Origin: Desulfuromonadaceae bacterium
GTDB taxonomy: Bacteria; Desulfobacterota; Desulfuromonadia; Geobacterales; Pseudopelobacteraceae
NCBI GenBank assembly: GCA_028683435.1
Contig: JAQUIG010000006.1
Location: forward strand, 1 to 64,000
Direction of reading: 5' to 3'
Length of the DNA stretch: 64,000 nt
Shown here: one piece after another, positions 1 to 7,494 of the stretch
How the letters are laid out: the number at the start of each line of letters is the position of its first letter
Numbering within the stretch: position 1 is the stretch's first letter
The notes under the pieces: model-generated
Told to the model about the DNA's origin: nothing
The model's database searches: none
Seen by the model: only the letters and a program-made list of their open reading frames with translations
Position numbers and translations under genes: made by a program

Positions 1-1193
1 TTTGATAACACCCTTGCCGGGATTGGTGGACCCTGGTGGTTGATAATGGTGGCAATCCTCAGAGCTTCAATCTCGTCACTCACATCAGCAGCCAAAACAT
101 ACCACGCCTCCAATTTCAGTTCCGGAATTTCTGGCCGACCATACAGTTTCACAGGATGCTCGACTTCTATGGTTTTTGCAGCCTCTTTTCCACTCCCCTG
201 ACTCATTTCAAAGATTGGAACAGGAATCCCTCGGGCCTCGGCCTGTACTTCCTTAACTTTTTTCCAGTCAAGCGTCCGCGCCGATTCCTTTTCAATTTTT
301 CTCAATTTTGCGTACATAGTATCCAGCTCAATAGCACCCGACTCTTCCAGAGGCGAATGAGCTTCCATGTAAAGTAATCCATTGCGTTGGCCTATGAGAT
401 ATGGCTGGTTAACAATGACTACCGGGGTATTAACCGGGGTGTCATCGTAGAGCATCTTCACGTTTTCGGGATATAGTCTCAAGCAGCCATTGGTCGCGTT
501 AAGACCGATGCTGGCAGGTTTATTAGTACCGTGGATCAAATAACTTGGTTTACTTAAATAGAGCGCGTATTCACCCAACGGATTATCAGCTCCCGGCGGA
601 ATTACTGAGGGCAGAGGATCTCCTTTTTTTCTATGATCCTCGGCAATTGAAGCAGGCACATGCCAGGTCGGTCGGGTTGCCTTGCGCACCACATGCATCT
701 GACCTCTTGGCGTGGGTCGCTCTTTGGTTCCGACACCAACCGGGTATGTCGATACTACCAGTGAGTTACTGTCCCCTTTAAATTGAAAGAGCCTCATGGT
801 GGCTAGGTTAATCACAATGCCTTTTCTGGGAGTATCCGGCAGTATAAAACTCAGAGGCAGCACGATACGCTCTCCGGCCTCAGGCACCCATACATCCACC
901 CCTGGATTAGCTGCACTGATTGCATTGATCCCCAAAGTGAAGTGTCTTGCAATATCCGGCAGAGTATCCCCCTTTTCAAGCCTGATGACTGCCAATCGAC
1001 CAATGACGTCATCTCCACTTGCAACCGAAAACTCACTTTGTTCGATGTCCTTTTCACCATGGCTTTGAAAAATCCAAGATTCCACCTGAGCATTTTTCAT
1101 AACAGCACATCCATTGGCAGATAATATGAATATGCACAGGGCTATAAGATGAAGCCAATTTGATAAGAATGACAGACCGGTGAGTCGGCACAT
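1..1193 (-). CDS. L,D-transpeptidase (YkuD family) lipoprotein with LysM-like domain, C-terminus cut by window edge
   Basis: The frame stays open from ATG 1193 to the left edge, giving 397 visible residues without a stop. The N-terminus is hydrophobic and ends in a lipobox-like SANGC, so it is probably a lipoprotein. A LysM-like stretch follows (residues about 60-110, around EKGDTLPDIA), then a YkuD catalytic domain with IHGTNKP and, after it, TNGCLRLYP. This is the usual His and S/T-x-G-C-x-R pattern with the catalytic Cys. The family makes or remodels 3-3 peptidoglycan cross-links, or anchors lipoproteins, in the periplasm. A tail of about 150 residues after the catalytic core is less conserved. 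AAAGGTG lies about 8 bases before the ATG. Two riboswitches precede the gene, so it is probably controlled by a cyclic dinucleotide. Confidence 0.85.
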   Translation of the reverse strand, partial: MCRLTGLSFLSNWLHLIALCIFILSANGCAVMKNAQVESWIFQSHGEKDIEQSEFSVASGDDVIGRLAVIRLEKGDTLPDIARHFTLGINAISAANPGVDVWVPEAGERIVLPLSFILPDTPRKGIVINLATMRLFQFKGDSNSLVVSTYPVGVGTKERPTPRGQMHVVRKATRPTWHVPASIAEDHRKKGDPLPSVIPPGADNPLGEYALYLSKPSYLIHGTNKPASIGLNATNGCLRLYPENVKMLYDDTPVNTPVVIVNQPYLIGQRNGLLYMEAHSPLEESGAIELDTMYAKLRKIEKESARTLDWKKVKEVQAEARGIPVPIFEMSQGSGKEAAKTIEVEHPVKLYGRPEIPELKLEAWYVLAADVSDEIEALRIATIINHQGPPIPARVLS

Positions 1194-1347
1194 AGATAAG
1201 ACACCTTTTATTTTACAATAATTAAAATCAACAGAAACTAAATGGGCAGCCCGCAACACCGGATAGCTGGCTCTCCACACATTCACCTACTATGCGTCAT
1301 TTAAAGGCGCACTTCTTGCGGACTTGATCTGCTTATGTTTTGATAAT
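1194..1347 (-). other. Leader between second riboswitch and transpeptidase start
   Basis: About 150 bases of untranslated leader lie between the terminator of the second riboswitch and the ATG. Its upstream half resembles the spacer between the two riboswitches (shared TTAAAGGCGC and a following pyrimidine-rich stretch), so the duplicated unit is longer than the aptamer itself. No other gene is visible here. Confidence 0.5.
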
Positions 1348-1455
1348 AAAAAAGCCGGGGCCGAATATCGTGCGATATTTCGGCAACCCGGCTGTCTCAG
1401 TGAGACCCTGTAGGCTTTCCGCCCCATCCTCGCGGATGGTTGAGTATTATCGTTT
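1348..1455 (-). promoter_or_regulatory. GEMM-I-like cyclic dinucleotide riboswitch, second (gene-proximal) copy with terminator
   Basis: On the minus strand the RNA has the GEMM-I landmarks in order: a short P1 strand (CGATA), a CCATCC/GGATGG stem capped by GCGA, the GGGGCGGAAAGCC block that holds the tetraloop, a GGTCTCACTGAGAC hairpin, AGCCGGGTTGCCGAA, and the closing TATCG. Ungapped alignment to the Vc2 c-di-GMP aptamer puts A at the G20 position, the change associated with cyclic AMP-GMP sensing. The 3' part of the aptamer can instead pair with GGCCCCGGC and form a hairpin followed by six T, so this looks like an ON switch. The 3' terminator arm lacks two bases present in the first copy, which leaves a bulge. 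The ligand is inferred, not shown. Confidence 0.82.
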
Positions 1456-1564
1456 ATCACTTACCCTTTTAACGCCGTTTTCCCTCACCGACGCGAACCA
1501 GCGTAATACGCTGCCCATTAAAGGCGCCTCTTACTGACTCAACCTGCTTTTACACTTTGACAAC

Positions 1565-1675
1565 AAAAAAGCCGGGTTGCCGAATATCATGCGATATTTC
1601 GGCAACCCGGCTGTCTCAGTGAGACCCTGTAGGCTTTCCGCCCCACCCTCGCGGATGGTTAAGTATTATCGTTTA
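1565..1675 (-). promoter_or_regulatory. GEMM-I-like cyclic dinucleotide riboswitch, first (promoter-proximal) copy with terminator
   Basis: This is nearly identical to the downstream copy over the whole aptamer. The P2 stem differs by one change that keeps pairing (GGGTGG for GGATGG opposite CCATCC, G-U for A-U). The terminator is stronger: GCCGGGTTGCCGA pairs perfectly with TCGGCAACCCGGC and is followed by six T on the minus strand. The aptamer uses the 5' arm of that hairpin, so ligand binding should prevent termination. With two copies in series, RNA polymerase must pass two ligand-dependent terminators before reaching the transpeptidase gene. Confidence 0.85.
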
Positions 1676-1694
1676 TCTCTCAAATATTTTATGC

Positions 1695-1722
1695 ATCTTA
1701 CATTCATATAAGGATCTGTCAA
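1695..1722 (-). promoter_or_regulatory. Sigma-70-type promoter for riboswitch/transpeptidase transcript
   Basis: On the minus strand TTGACA (1722-1717) and TAAGAT (1700-1695) are separated by 16 bases. Transcription would start near 1688, just ahead of the first aptamer. This supports an independent transcript rather than read-through from the lactate genes upstream. Confidence 0.65.
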
Positions 1723-1786
1723 CATTTTTCTGAAGTTCAACAGGAATAACCCACGCAAAAACAAACCGGAACATACGATAAGAAAG

Positions 1787-3922
1787 TTACATATCCAACT
1801 GCTCTGCCAACAGTTCAATTGTATGTCTGACCTTTATATCCGCTCCATCCTGATCCATTCCACCTCTGATCTGCATGACACATCCCGGGCAATCCATGGC
1901 TACAATTAAAGCGCCGGTGTCCTTGATATTACTCAATTTGCGCTGCAGAATAGGCACTGATATTTCCGGCAACTTGAGCGAATACGAACCTCCCATACCG
2001 CAACAGGTATCACACTCGAACATTTCGGTCAGCTCATACCCCGCTTTTTGCAACAACTCCCTCGGCTGTTCCGACACCTTCAGCGTCCGCTTCAGATGGC
2101 AGGAATCATGGTAGGTGATCGTGCCGAGTTTCTGCCCTTCTTTCAGCGACAAGCGCCCCCCATCAACCAGCTTCTTGACAAGAGTCGAAAAATCTACCGT
2201 TTTATCAGACAGAATCCTCGCCTGGGGAAGCCAATCGCTCTGCCCAAGGCTTTCAAATGTACTGATAAATTCATGTTTGAGGGCCACGGTACAGGTCGGA
2301 CATGTCGATATCACATACGTGACATCCTCCCGTAACAGCGCTTTGATGTTGTCAACGGCATTGCCTGCTGCGGTCTCATACGCACCGTTGTAACGGGCCG
2401 GTGCTCCGCAGCAGGTCTGATCATCAGGAAATATCACCTCGATCCCCGCCTTGTTCATAATTTTGATCAGCGACGCCCCCATTTCCGGATAAGCAAAGTC
2501 GATCAGGCAGCCGGCATAGAAAGCCGCCTTCTCTTTCAATTCCGGCTGTATAATTTTTTTAAAACGATCCCTGAATGGTTCGGCCGCAATTGCAGGCAGA
2601 CTGCGACCATCGGTCAGATCCGCCAGGAACAGCGGCAGATGACGGATGAATTTACCAGAGGTGAACGGTTTGCCGGCGATTGATGCGGCCCGCAGCATGC
2701 CGTGAAACAGCTTGCGGTTATTTACCACCGAGTAGATTGCTTTTTGCAGCAGCGGCACCCCCTGTTCCTGTACCAACCTGCGCCGGAGCTCCATGATCAG
2801 CTCCGGAATGTCGATCTTGCCGGGGCAAACATCCTTGCAGGCGCCGCACTGGATGCAGAGCCCCTGGATATCTTCCGACTTTTTCAGCTCATCGAACCAG
2901 GCGGTCAGAATCGTGCCGATACCTCCGGTATACACCTTACCGAACACATGCCCCCCCACCAGTCGGAAAACAGGGCAGACGTTAAGACAGGAAGCGCAGC
3001 GGATGCACTGCAGCGCCTGTTTGAATTTTGGATCGGCCGCCATCTCGGAGCGGCGGTTATCCATGAGAATGATGTGCAGATCCTTCATTGACCCGTCACA
3101 ATTCGGCGTCTGCCCGGTAATGATCGACACATAGCTGGTCAGCAACTGGGCTGTCGCACTCCGGGGGAGAGCTTTTAAAATAGTTGCGACATCTGCATAC
3201 TTCTCGATCAGTTTTTCGATGCCGACCAGCGCGATGTGGATTTTTGGGAGTGATGTGACCAGCCGGGCATTCCCTTCGTTGGTCATCAGGACGATGCTGC
3301 CGGTCTCCGCTACGGCGATGTTCCCGCCTGAAATCCCCATGTCGGCAGCCAGGAAGGCGGGACGAAGCTGTTCACGGGCTACCTTTACGAGTCTCGGGAT
3401 GTCTGACGTCAGACGCTCATTGACCTCCTTGCTGAACAGATCTGACACCTCCTCTTTGGTCATGTGGATGGCAGGCATAACCATATGCGAAGGTGTCTGT
3501 CCGGCCAGCTGTATAATCCATTCTCCCAGGTCAGTCTCTTCTACTTCGATACCTGCACTTTCCAGATACGGATTGAGGTGAATCTCTTCCGTCGCCATTG
3601 ACTTTGATTTTATTACTGTTTTAACGCTGTTATCCTGTGCAACTTTCAGAATATACTCCCTGACTTTTGCAGGGTCGTTTGTTCTAAAAACCTTGGCACC
3701 GAACGCTTCGGCGTTCTGCGTGAACTTTTCAGAGAGTTCGTCCAGATGGGAAGCGGCATAAGATTTAAGTTCGGCAATCCTTTCCCGCAGCTCTTCAAAG
3801 TCGATCCCCTCGTACGCCTTGGCGCGGTTGACCTTGTACGCTTCGGAAAACTTGCCGAGCGCCCCGGTCAGATTGGCATTATTGACCGCCTTATGTATTG
3901 ATTCCTTAAATTCAGTTCCCAT
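1787..3922 (-). CDS. LutB-LutA fusion: L-lactate oxidation iron-sulfur protein
   Basis: This 711-residue protein joins two normally separate lactate-utilisation subunits. Residues about 60-300 form a LUD domain as in LutB/LldF. Two 4Fe-4S motifs follow (Cys 306, 309, 312, 316 and Cys 356, 359, 362, 366). From about 470 to the end come two CCG cysteine-rich domains as in LutA/LldE (CCGAPARY with CPTC, and YHDSCH with CCGMGG and CPGC). With LutC it should oxidise L-lactate to pyruvate in the cytoplasm and pass electrons to the respiratory chain. The start overlaps the lutC stop (TAATG), so the two are translationally coupled. Function is inferred from family and gene order. Confidence 0.88.
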   Translation of the reverse strand: MGTEFKESIHKAVNNANLTGALGKFSEAYKVNRAKAYEGIDFEELRERIAELKSYAASHLDELSEKFTQNAEAFGAKVFRTNDPAKVREYILKVAQDNSVKTVIKSKSMATEEIHLNPYLESAGIEVEETDLGEWIIQLAGQTPSHMVMPAIHMTKEEVSDLFSKEVNERLTSDIPRLVKVAREQLRPAFLAADMGISGGNIAVAETGSIVLMTNEGNARLVTSLPKIHIALVGIEKLIEKYADVATILKALPRSATAQLLTSYVSIITGQTPNCDGSMKDLHIILMDNRRSEMAADPKFKQALQCIRCASCLNVCPVFRLVGGHVFGKVYTGGIGTILTAWFDELKKSEDIQGLCIQCGACKDVCPGKIDIPELIMELRRRLVQEQGVPLLQKAIYSVVNNRKLFHGMLRAASIAGKPFTSGKFIRHLPLFLADLTDGRSLPAIAAEPFRDRFKKIIQPELKEKAAFYAGCLIDFAYPEMGASLIKIMNKAGIEVIFPDDQTCCGAPARYNGAYETAAGNAVDNIKALLREDVTYVISTCPTCTVALKHEFISTFESLGQSDWLPQARILSDKTVDFSTLVKKLVDGGRLSLKEGQKLGTITYHDSCHLKRTLKVSEQPRELLQKAGYELTEMFECDTCCGMGGSYSLKLPEISVPILQRKLSNIKDTGALIVAMDCPGCVMQIRGGMDQDGADIKVRHTIELLAEQLDM

Positions 3923-4470
3923 TAGTTGCCACCTCTCAATTCATCGACAAAGATGATGACCAGCCGCTCCGGCCCGTGCACGCCTATCGTGAGTACCCGT
4001 TCGATGTCGGCAGTCCGGCTCGGACCGGTAATCATAGCAAGATATGCGCAATCTTTGGGATGAACTCTGGCCAGCAGTGCGGGCATGTCCGGCAATATCC
4101 CGGTCGTCGGCACAAGAGCGATATGAATAGTGGATAGTGACGATACCAGACGCTGTTCTACCGCTGTGGAATTTTGCACCAGTGACCCGGTATCAGCCAG
4201 CGCCCATTCCATCTGGCTGATACCGAATTTGGCGTCAGCAGCCAGCTCGCGTGTGACCTCGAATGTGAGACCTCTGTGCTGCTGAAGCGTCTGGCGATCC
4301 ACCTGAGCAAGAAAGGGACAATCTGCCCACAGTGCGGTTGACTGAGGTGTATCAGCCAGCGCCTCATTCTGTAGAAACTGGAGAATAAAACCGAGCGCTT
4401 CAGCATTTGTTGCGAAACGTGACACCTCGGCTCCTACCCCTTCAGCCCTGGCTTTAAATTGCTGGTACAT
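3922..4470 (-). CDS. lutC: LutC/LldG-like LUD domain protein, L-lactate utilisation
   Basis: This small 182-residue protein has one LUD domain (about 60-178). It shares the family motifs ADTGSLV and, near the end, HGPERLVIIFVDE. It is the third component of the LutABC system and is the promoter-proximal gene of the leftward operon, with a one-base overlap into the LutB-LutA fusion. The LUD region also resembles the corresponding part of the fusion (SLSTIHIAL here, SLPKIHIAL there), as expected for paralogous LUD domains. No iron-sulfur motif is present, as is usual for LutC. Confidence 0.85.
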   Translation of the reverse strand: MYQQFKARAEGVGAEVSRFATNAEALGFILQFLQNEALADTPQSTALWADCPFLAQVDRQTLQQHRGLTFEVTRELAADAKFGISQMEWALADTGSLVQNSTAVEQRLVSSLSTIHIALVPTTGILPDMPALLARVHPKDCAYLAMITGPSRTADIERVLTIGVHGPERLVIIFVDELRGGN

Positions 4471-4590
4471 GGTTCCTCTCCCCGTCTTTTTCTAAATATA
4501 CTTTTTTTTATTTTTACAGCTTTTATTTTAATTTAATACGTCATTAGTAAACTTTTTAACACAGGTGAATAAGTTGTAAAGCCAAATTAA

Positions 4591-4615
4591 AATTTAAGAT
4601 ATTTTATCTTAAATT
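4591..4615. promoter_or_regulatory. Perfect inverted repeat over leftward lactate promoter
   Basis: Two 11-base arms (AATTTAAGATA and its complement) flank a 3-base centre. The repeat covers the -10 region of the leftward promoter (TTGACA complement at 4619-4624, -10-like TATCTT at 4596-4601 on the minus strand). The position suits a repressor site. The binding protein is not known. Confidence 0.5.
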
Positions 4616-4624
4616 CTTTGTCAA
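4596..4624 (-). promoter_or_regulatory. Candidate promoter of lutC-lutBA
   Basis: On the minus strand TTGACA (4624-4619) is followed after 17 bases by TATCTT (4601-4596). The region is strongly AT-rich. The -10 match is only partial. Confidence 0.45.
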
Positions 4625-4654
4625 CAAGGATATATTCTGTGTATAAAAAATATA

Positions 4655-4693
4655 TTGACAGCCTTGTTGAAAGAGAATAATTGGTAATACCTA
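4655..4693 (+). promoter_or_regulatory. Candidate promoter of glcD operon with FadR-family operator
   Basis: TTGACA lies at 4655-4660 and a -10-like TAATTG at 4678-4683 after a 17-base spacer. Directly overlapping this, TTGGTAATACCTA (4681-4693) is close to the TTGGT-N3-ACCAA operator of PdhR/LldR-type regulators. The regulator encoded at the end of this operon belongs to that family, so autoregulation by lactate is a reasonable inference. A 9-base inverted repeat (TCAACAAGG at 4621-4629, its complement at 4662-4670) brackets the -35. Confidence 0.5.
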
Positions 4694-4793
4694 TTCACTA
4701 AACAGTGTGTCAGTATCTCGGACTATTGTTATCATTTGCCACGTTGCCGCTGTTTTACCGGCTGCTGTAATTCAATCGAAAGGCGATCCATCC

Positions 4794-6164
4794 ATGCGAC
4801 CATCATTCATAAAAGAGCTTCAAACCATCGTCGGCAAGCAATATACCCTTACTGATCGTGAATCCCTCGCGGTCTACGGCTATGATTCCACTGCCGAGCT
4901 GGAAAGCCTTCCGGGAGTCGTCCTACTCCCCGACAGCGGTGAACAAATCGCACAGATCATGAGTCTGTGCCATGATGAAGGTGTCTGCGTGACCCCACGT
5001 GGTTCCGGGACAAACCTTTCCGGCGGCTCGCTCTCAGCTGGCGGAGTGGTGATTCAGACCAGCCGCCTGAACCGGATCATCGAGGTGGACGAGGAGAACC
5101 TGACCGCCACGGTCGAACCGGGTGTCATCACCAGCGCCCTGCACCGCGAGGTCGAAGAACGAGGCCTGTTCTACCCGCCCGATCCGGGAAGCATGAACAT
5201 CTCTACCATGGGAGGGAACGTGGCCGAGAATTCGGGCGGTCTGCGCGGCCTCAAATATGGCGTCACCGCCGATTATGTCATGGGGCTGCAGACGATTCTG
5301 GCCGATGGTGAGCTGCTTCGTACCGGCGGTAAAGTTGTCAAGGACGTGGCTGGATACAGTCTCAATCCGCTGCTGGTTTCATCGGAAGGGACGCTGGGAC
5401 TATTCACCTCCATAACGGTCAAGCTGATCCCAAAACCGCAGGCCAAGATCACCATGCTGGCACACTTTCCGGTTATGGCTGATGCCGCTCTGACGGTATC
5501 AGCCATAATTGCCGCCAAGGTCATCCCGGCGACGCTGGAGTTTCTGGACAAGGTCACCATCAAATGTGTTGAGGATTACGCCCACGTGGGGCTGCCGCTG
5601 GATGTCGATGCCGCACTGCTGATAGAGACCGATGGTCACCCGGTTGTCGTGACAGAGGAAGCGGCTGCAGTGGAGACGATCTGCAGGCAGCACCGCTGTT
5701 CCTTCTTTCAGACCGCCAAAAATGACGAGGAAGCGCTCAAGCTGGCAACCGCCCGTCGTACGGCGCTCTCCGCCCTGGCGCGTCTCAGGCCGACGACCAT
5801 CCTGGAGGATGCCACCGTCCCGCGCAGCTGTATCGCCGCCATGCTGAAGGTCATTCAGAATACCGCCAGAAAATATAATGTGGTTATCGGTACATTCGGC
5901 CACGCCGGCGACGGCAACCTGCACCCGACCTGCCTGACCGACGAACGCGACCAGGATGAGATCAAGCGGGCCCATGCCGCCTTTGAGGAAATTTTCGACG
6001 CCGCCATCTCCATGGGTGGCACCATAACCGGCGAGCATGGCGTCGGGCTGGCCAAAAAACGGTATCTGCCCAAACTGGCGGGAGAGTCCGGTATCCGGGT
6101 CATGCGCGGGATCAAACATGCGTTTGATCCAAAGGGGATTTTGAACCCAGGGAAGATATTCTGA
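4794..6164 (+). CDS. glcD: FAD-linked D-lactate dehydrogenase / glycolate oxidase subunit
   Basis: The 456-residue protein has an FAD-binding type 4 domain (about 35-210, with RGSGTNLSGG, DPGSMNISTMGGNVAENSGG and GGKVVKDVAGY) and a C-terminal FAD-oxidase domain (about 215-455, with GHAGDGNLHP and TGEHGVGLAKK). These are standard for GlcD and D-lactate dehydrogenases. An in-frame GTG at 4707 would add 29 residues, but ATG 4794 gives the usual family start and has AAAGG upstream. It stops one base before the iron-sulfur partner gene. Beside lutC-lutBA, D-lactate is the most likely substrate, with glycolate or another 2-hydroxyacid possible. Confidence 0.88.
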   Translation: MRPSFIKELQTIVGKQYTLTDRESLAVYGYDSTAELESLPGVVLLPDSGEQIAQIMSLCHDEGVCVTPRGSGTNLSGGSLSAGGVVIQTSRLNRIIEVDEENLTATVEPGVITSALHREVEERGLFYPPDPGSMNISTMGGNVAENSGGLRGLKYGVTADYVMGLQTILADGELLRTGGKVVKDVAGYSLNPLLVSSEGTLGLFTSITVKLIPKPQAKITMLAHFPVMADAALTVSAIIAAKVIPATLEFLDKVTIKCVEDYAHVGLPLDVDAALLIETDGHPVVVTEEAAAVETICRQHRCSFFQTAKNDEEALKLATARRTALSALARLRPTTILEDATVPRSCIAAMLKVIQNTARKYNVVIGTFGHAGDGNLHPTCLTDERDQDEIKRAHAAFEEIFDAAISMGGTITGEHGVGLAKKRYLPKLAGESGIRVMRGIKHAFDPKGILNPGKIF

Positions 6165-6165
6165 T

Positions 6166-7407
6166 ATGGACTACGTTAAACTTATCAACTGTATGCGCTG
6201 CGGGATGTGTCTGCCGGTCTGTCCCACCTATAAAGAGACCTTTCTCGAAACCGCTTCGCCACGTGGCCGCGTGGTGCTGATCCGTAAAATAGAGGAGGGA
6301 AATCTGGAGCAATCGGAACAGTTGCTGGAGTACCTGTCGCTCTGCCTCGACTGCCAGGCCTGCGCCTCGGCCTGTCCTTCCGGTGTCAACGCCGGTGAAC
6401 TGGTGGCTGATTTTACCTGCGAGCGTAAAACGGCACAGGGTCTCGGCTTCACGGAAGATCTCATTCTGCGCAAACTCGTACCGCATCCTGACCGGCTGGA
6501 AAGTTCGATGACGCCGGTGCGCGTATATCAGAATAGCGGCCTGCAGAAACTTGTCCGCACCCTCGGAGTGCTGAAGATGTTTCCCAAACCGCTCGGGCGG
6601 ATGGAGGGACTGCTGCCGAAACTCCCTGCAAAACCTTTGCGACAGGAAGTAAATGAGGTGACACCGGCGGTCGGCAGAGAACGCGGCACTGTCGGCTTCT
6701 TCCTCGGCTGCGTCATGAGCCTGATTTTTTCCGATGCCAGTCGCGCCACGATAAGACTGCTCTCCAGCCTTGGCTACAGGGTTATTACCCCGCGCAATCA
6801 GGTCTGCTGCGGAGCGCCCAACATGTTGGGGGGTGATCTGGCCGGACTAAAAGATGCTGCCCGTGCCAACATAGATATATTCGCAGGCTACGAGGTCGAT
6901 TTCATCGTTACCGACTGCGGCGGGTGCGGGGCGGAACTCAAAAAATACGGTCATCATCTGCAAGGCTCCGACGCCGCAGAGGCATTCAGCACCAAAGTCC
7001 GGGATATTTCCCAGATTTTGGCCCTCCATGCCGAAGACCTGATGCTGCTCCTCAAACCGCTGCCGATAAAAGTCACCTACCACGACCCCTGCCACATCGC
7101 TCATTGCCAGGGGATTCGCCAAGAGCCGCGCGATCTGCTGAAGTTGATTCCGGGAGTGGAATATAAGGAACTGGAATGTGCAGATTCCTGTTGCGGCAGC
7201 GCCGGAACCTACAACATCGGAAAACCGGAGATGTCTGACCGCATCCTGCAGCGAAAGCTTGACACGGTACGGGCAAGCGGCGCCGAACTGTTGGTGACCG
7301 GCAATCCGGGCTGTCTGCTGCAGCTCAAAAAGGGGCTGGCGGAACAGTTGCCGGAGGTCAAAATCATGCACCTGACTGAAATACTGGCTCAAAGTATGGA
7401 CTCTTGA
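6166..7407 (+). CDS. glcF: GlcF-like iron-sulfur subunit of D-lactate/glycolate dehydrogenase
   Basis: The 413-residue protein has two N-terminal 4Fe-4S motifs (Cys 9, 12, 15, 19 and Cys 60, 63, 66, 70) and two CCG domains (CCGAPNMLGG with CGGCG, and YHDPCH with CCGSAGTY and NPGC). It should take electrons from the FAD subunit just upstream and pass them to the quinone pool or another carrier. The start follows the glcD stop by one base, which indicates translational coupling. A strong terminator lies 40 bases after the stop. Confidence 0.88.
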   Translation: MDYVKLINCMRCGMCLPVCPTYKETFLETASPRGRVVLIRKIEEGNLEQSEQLLEYLSLCLDCQACASACPSGVNAGELVADFTCERKTAQGLGFTEDLILRKLVPHPDRLESSMTPVRVYQNSGLQKLVRTLGVLKMFPKPLGRMEGLLPKLPAKPLRQEVNEVTPAVGRERGTVGFFLGCVMSLIFSDASRATIRLLSSLGYRVITPRNQVCCGAPNMLGGDLAGLKDAARANIDIFAGYEVDFIVTDCGGCGAELKKYGHHLQGSDAAEAFSTKVRDISQILALHAEDLMLLLKPLPIKVTYHDPCHIAHCQGIRQEPRDLLKLIPGVEYKELECADSCCGSAGTYNIGKPEMSDRILQRKLDTVRASGAELLVTGNPGCLLQLKKGLAEQLPEVKIMHLTEILAQSMDS

Positions 7408-7448
7408 CGTCGAGTCGGTTGCAGAACCGTTAAAAATACTATAAAAGA

Positions 7449-7478
7449 GGGGGGTGCCGTTATGACACCCCCCTTTCT
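7449..7478 (+). terminator. Intrinsic terminator after glcF
   Basis: GGGGGGTG (7449-7456) pairs with CACCCCCC (7466-7473) and is followed by TTTCTT. It overlaps an upstream in-frame ATG (7462) of the regulator frame, which argues for the later start at 7495. Partial read-through may supply the regulator. Confidence 0.75.
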
Positions 7479-7494
7479 TGATTGGAACAAAACT

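Noticed and set aside
1348..1675. Two near-identical repeats with a spacer, as in a tiny CRISPR array
   Set aside because: Each repeat is about 90-110 bases, folds into GEMM landmarks and ends in a hairpin with six T, which is riboswitch structure and not CRISPR.
4707..4793. Upstream GTG start for glcD, adding 29 residues
   Set aside because: The extra residues resemble no part of the family, and ATG 4794 has a better Shine-Dalgarno sequence.
5499..6119. Open frame of 206 codons on the minus strand
   Set aside because: It is antisense to the C-terminal domain of glcD, and its openness follows from the codon use of that gene.
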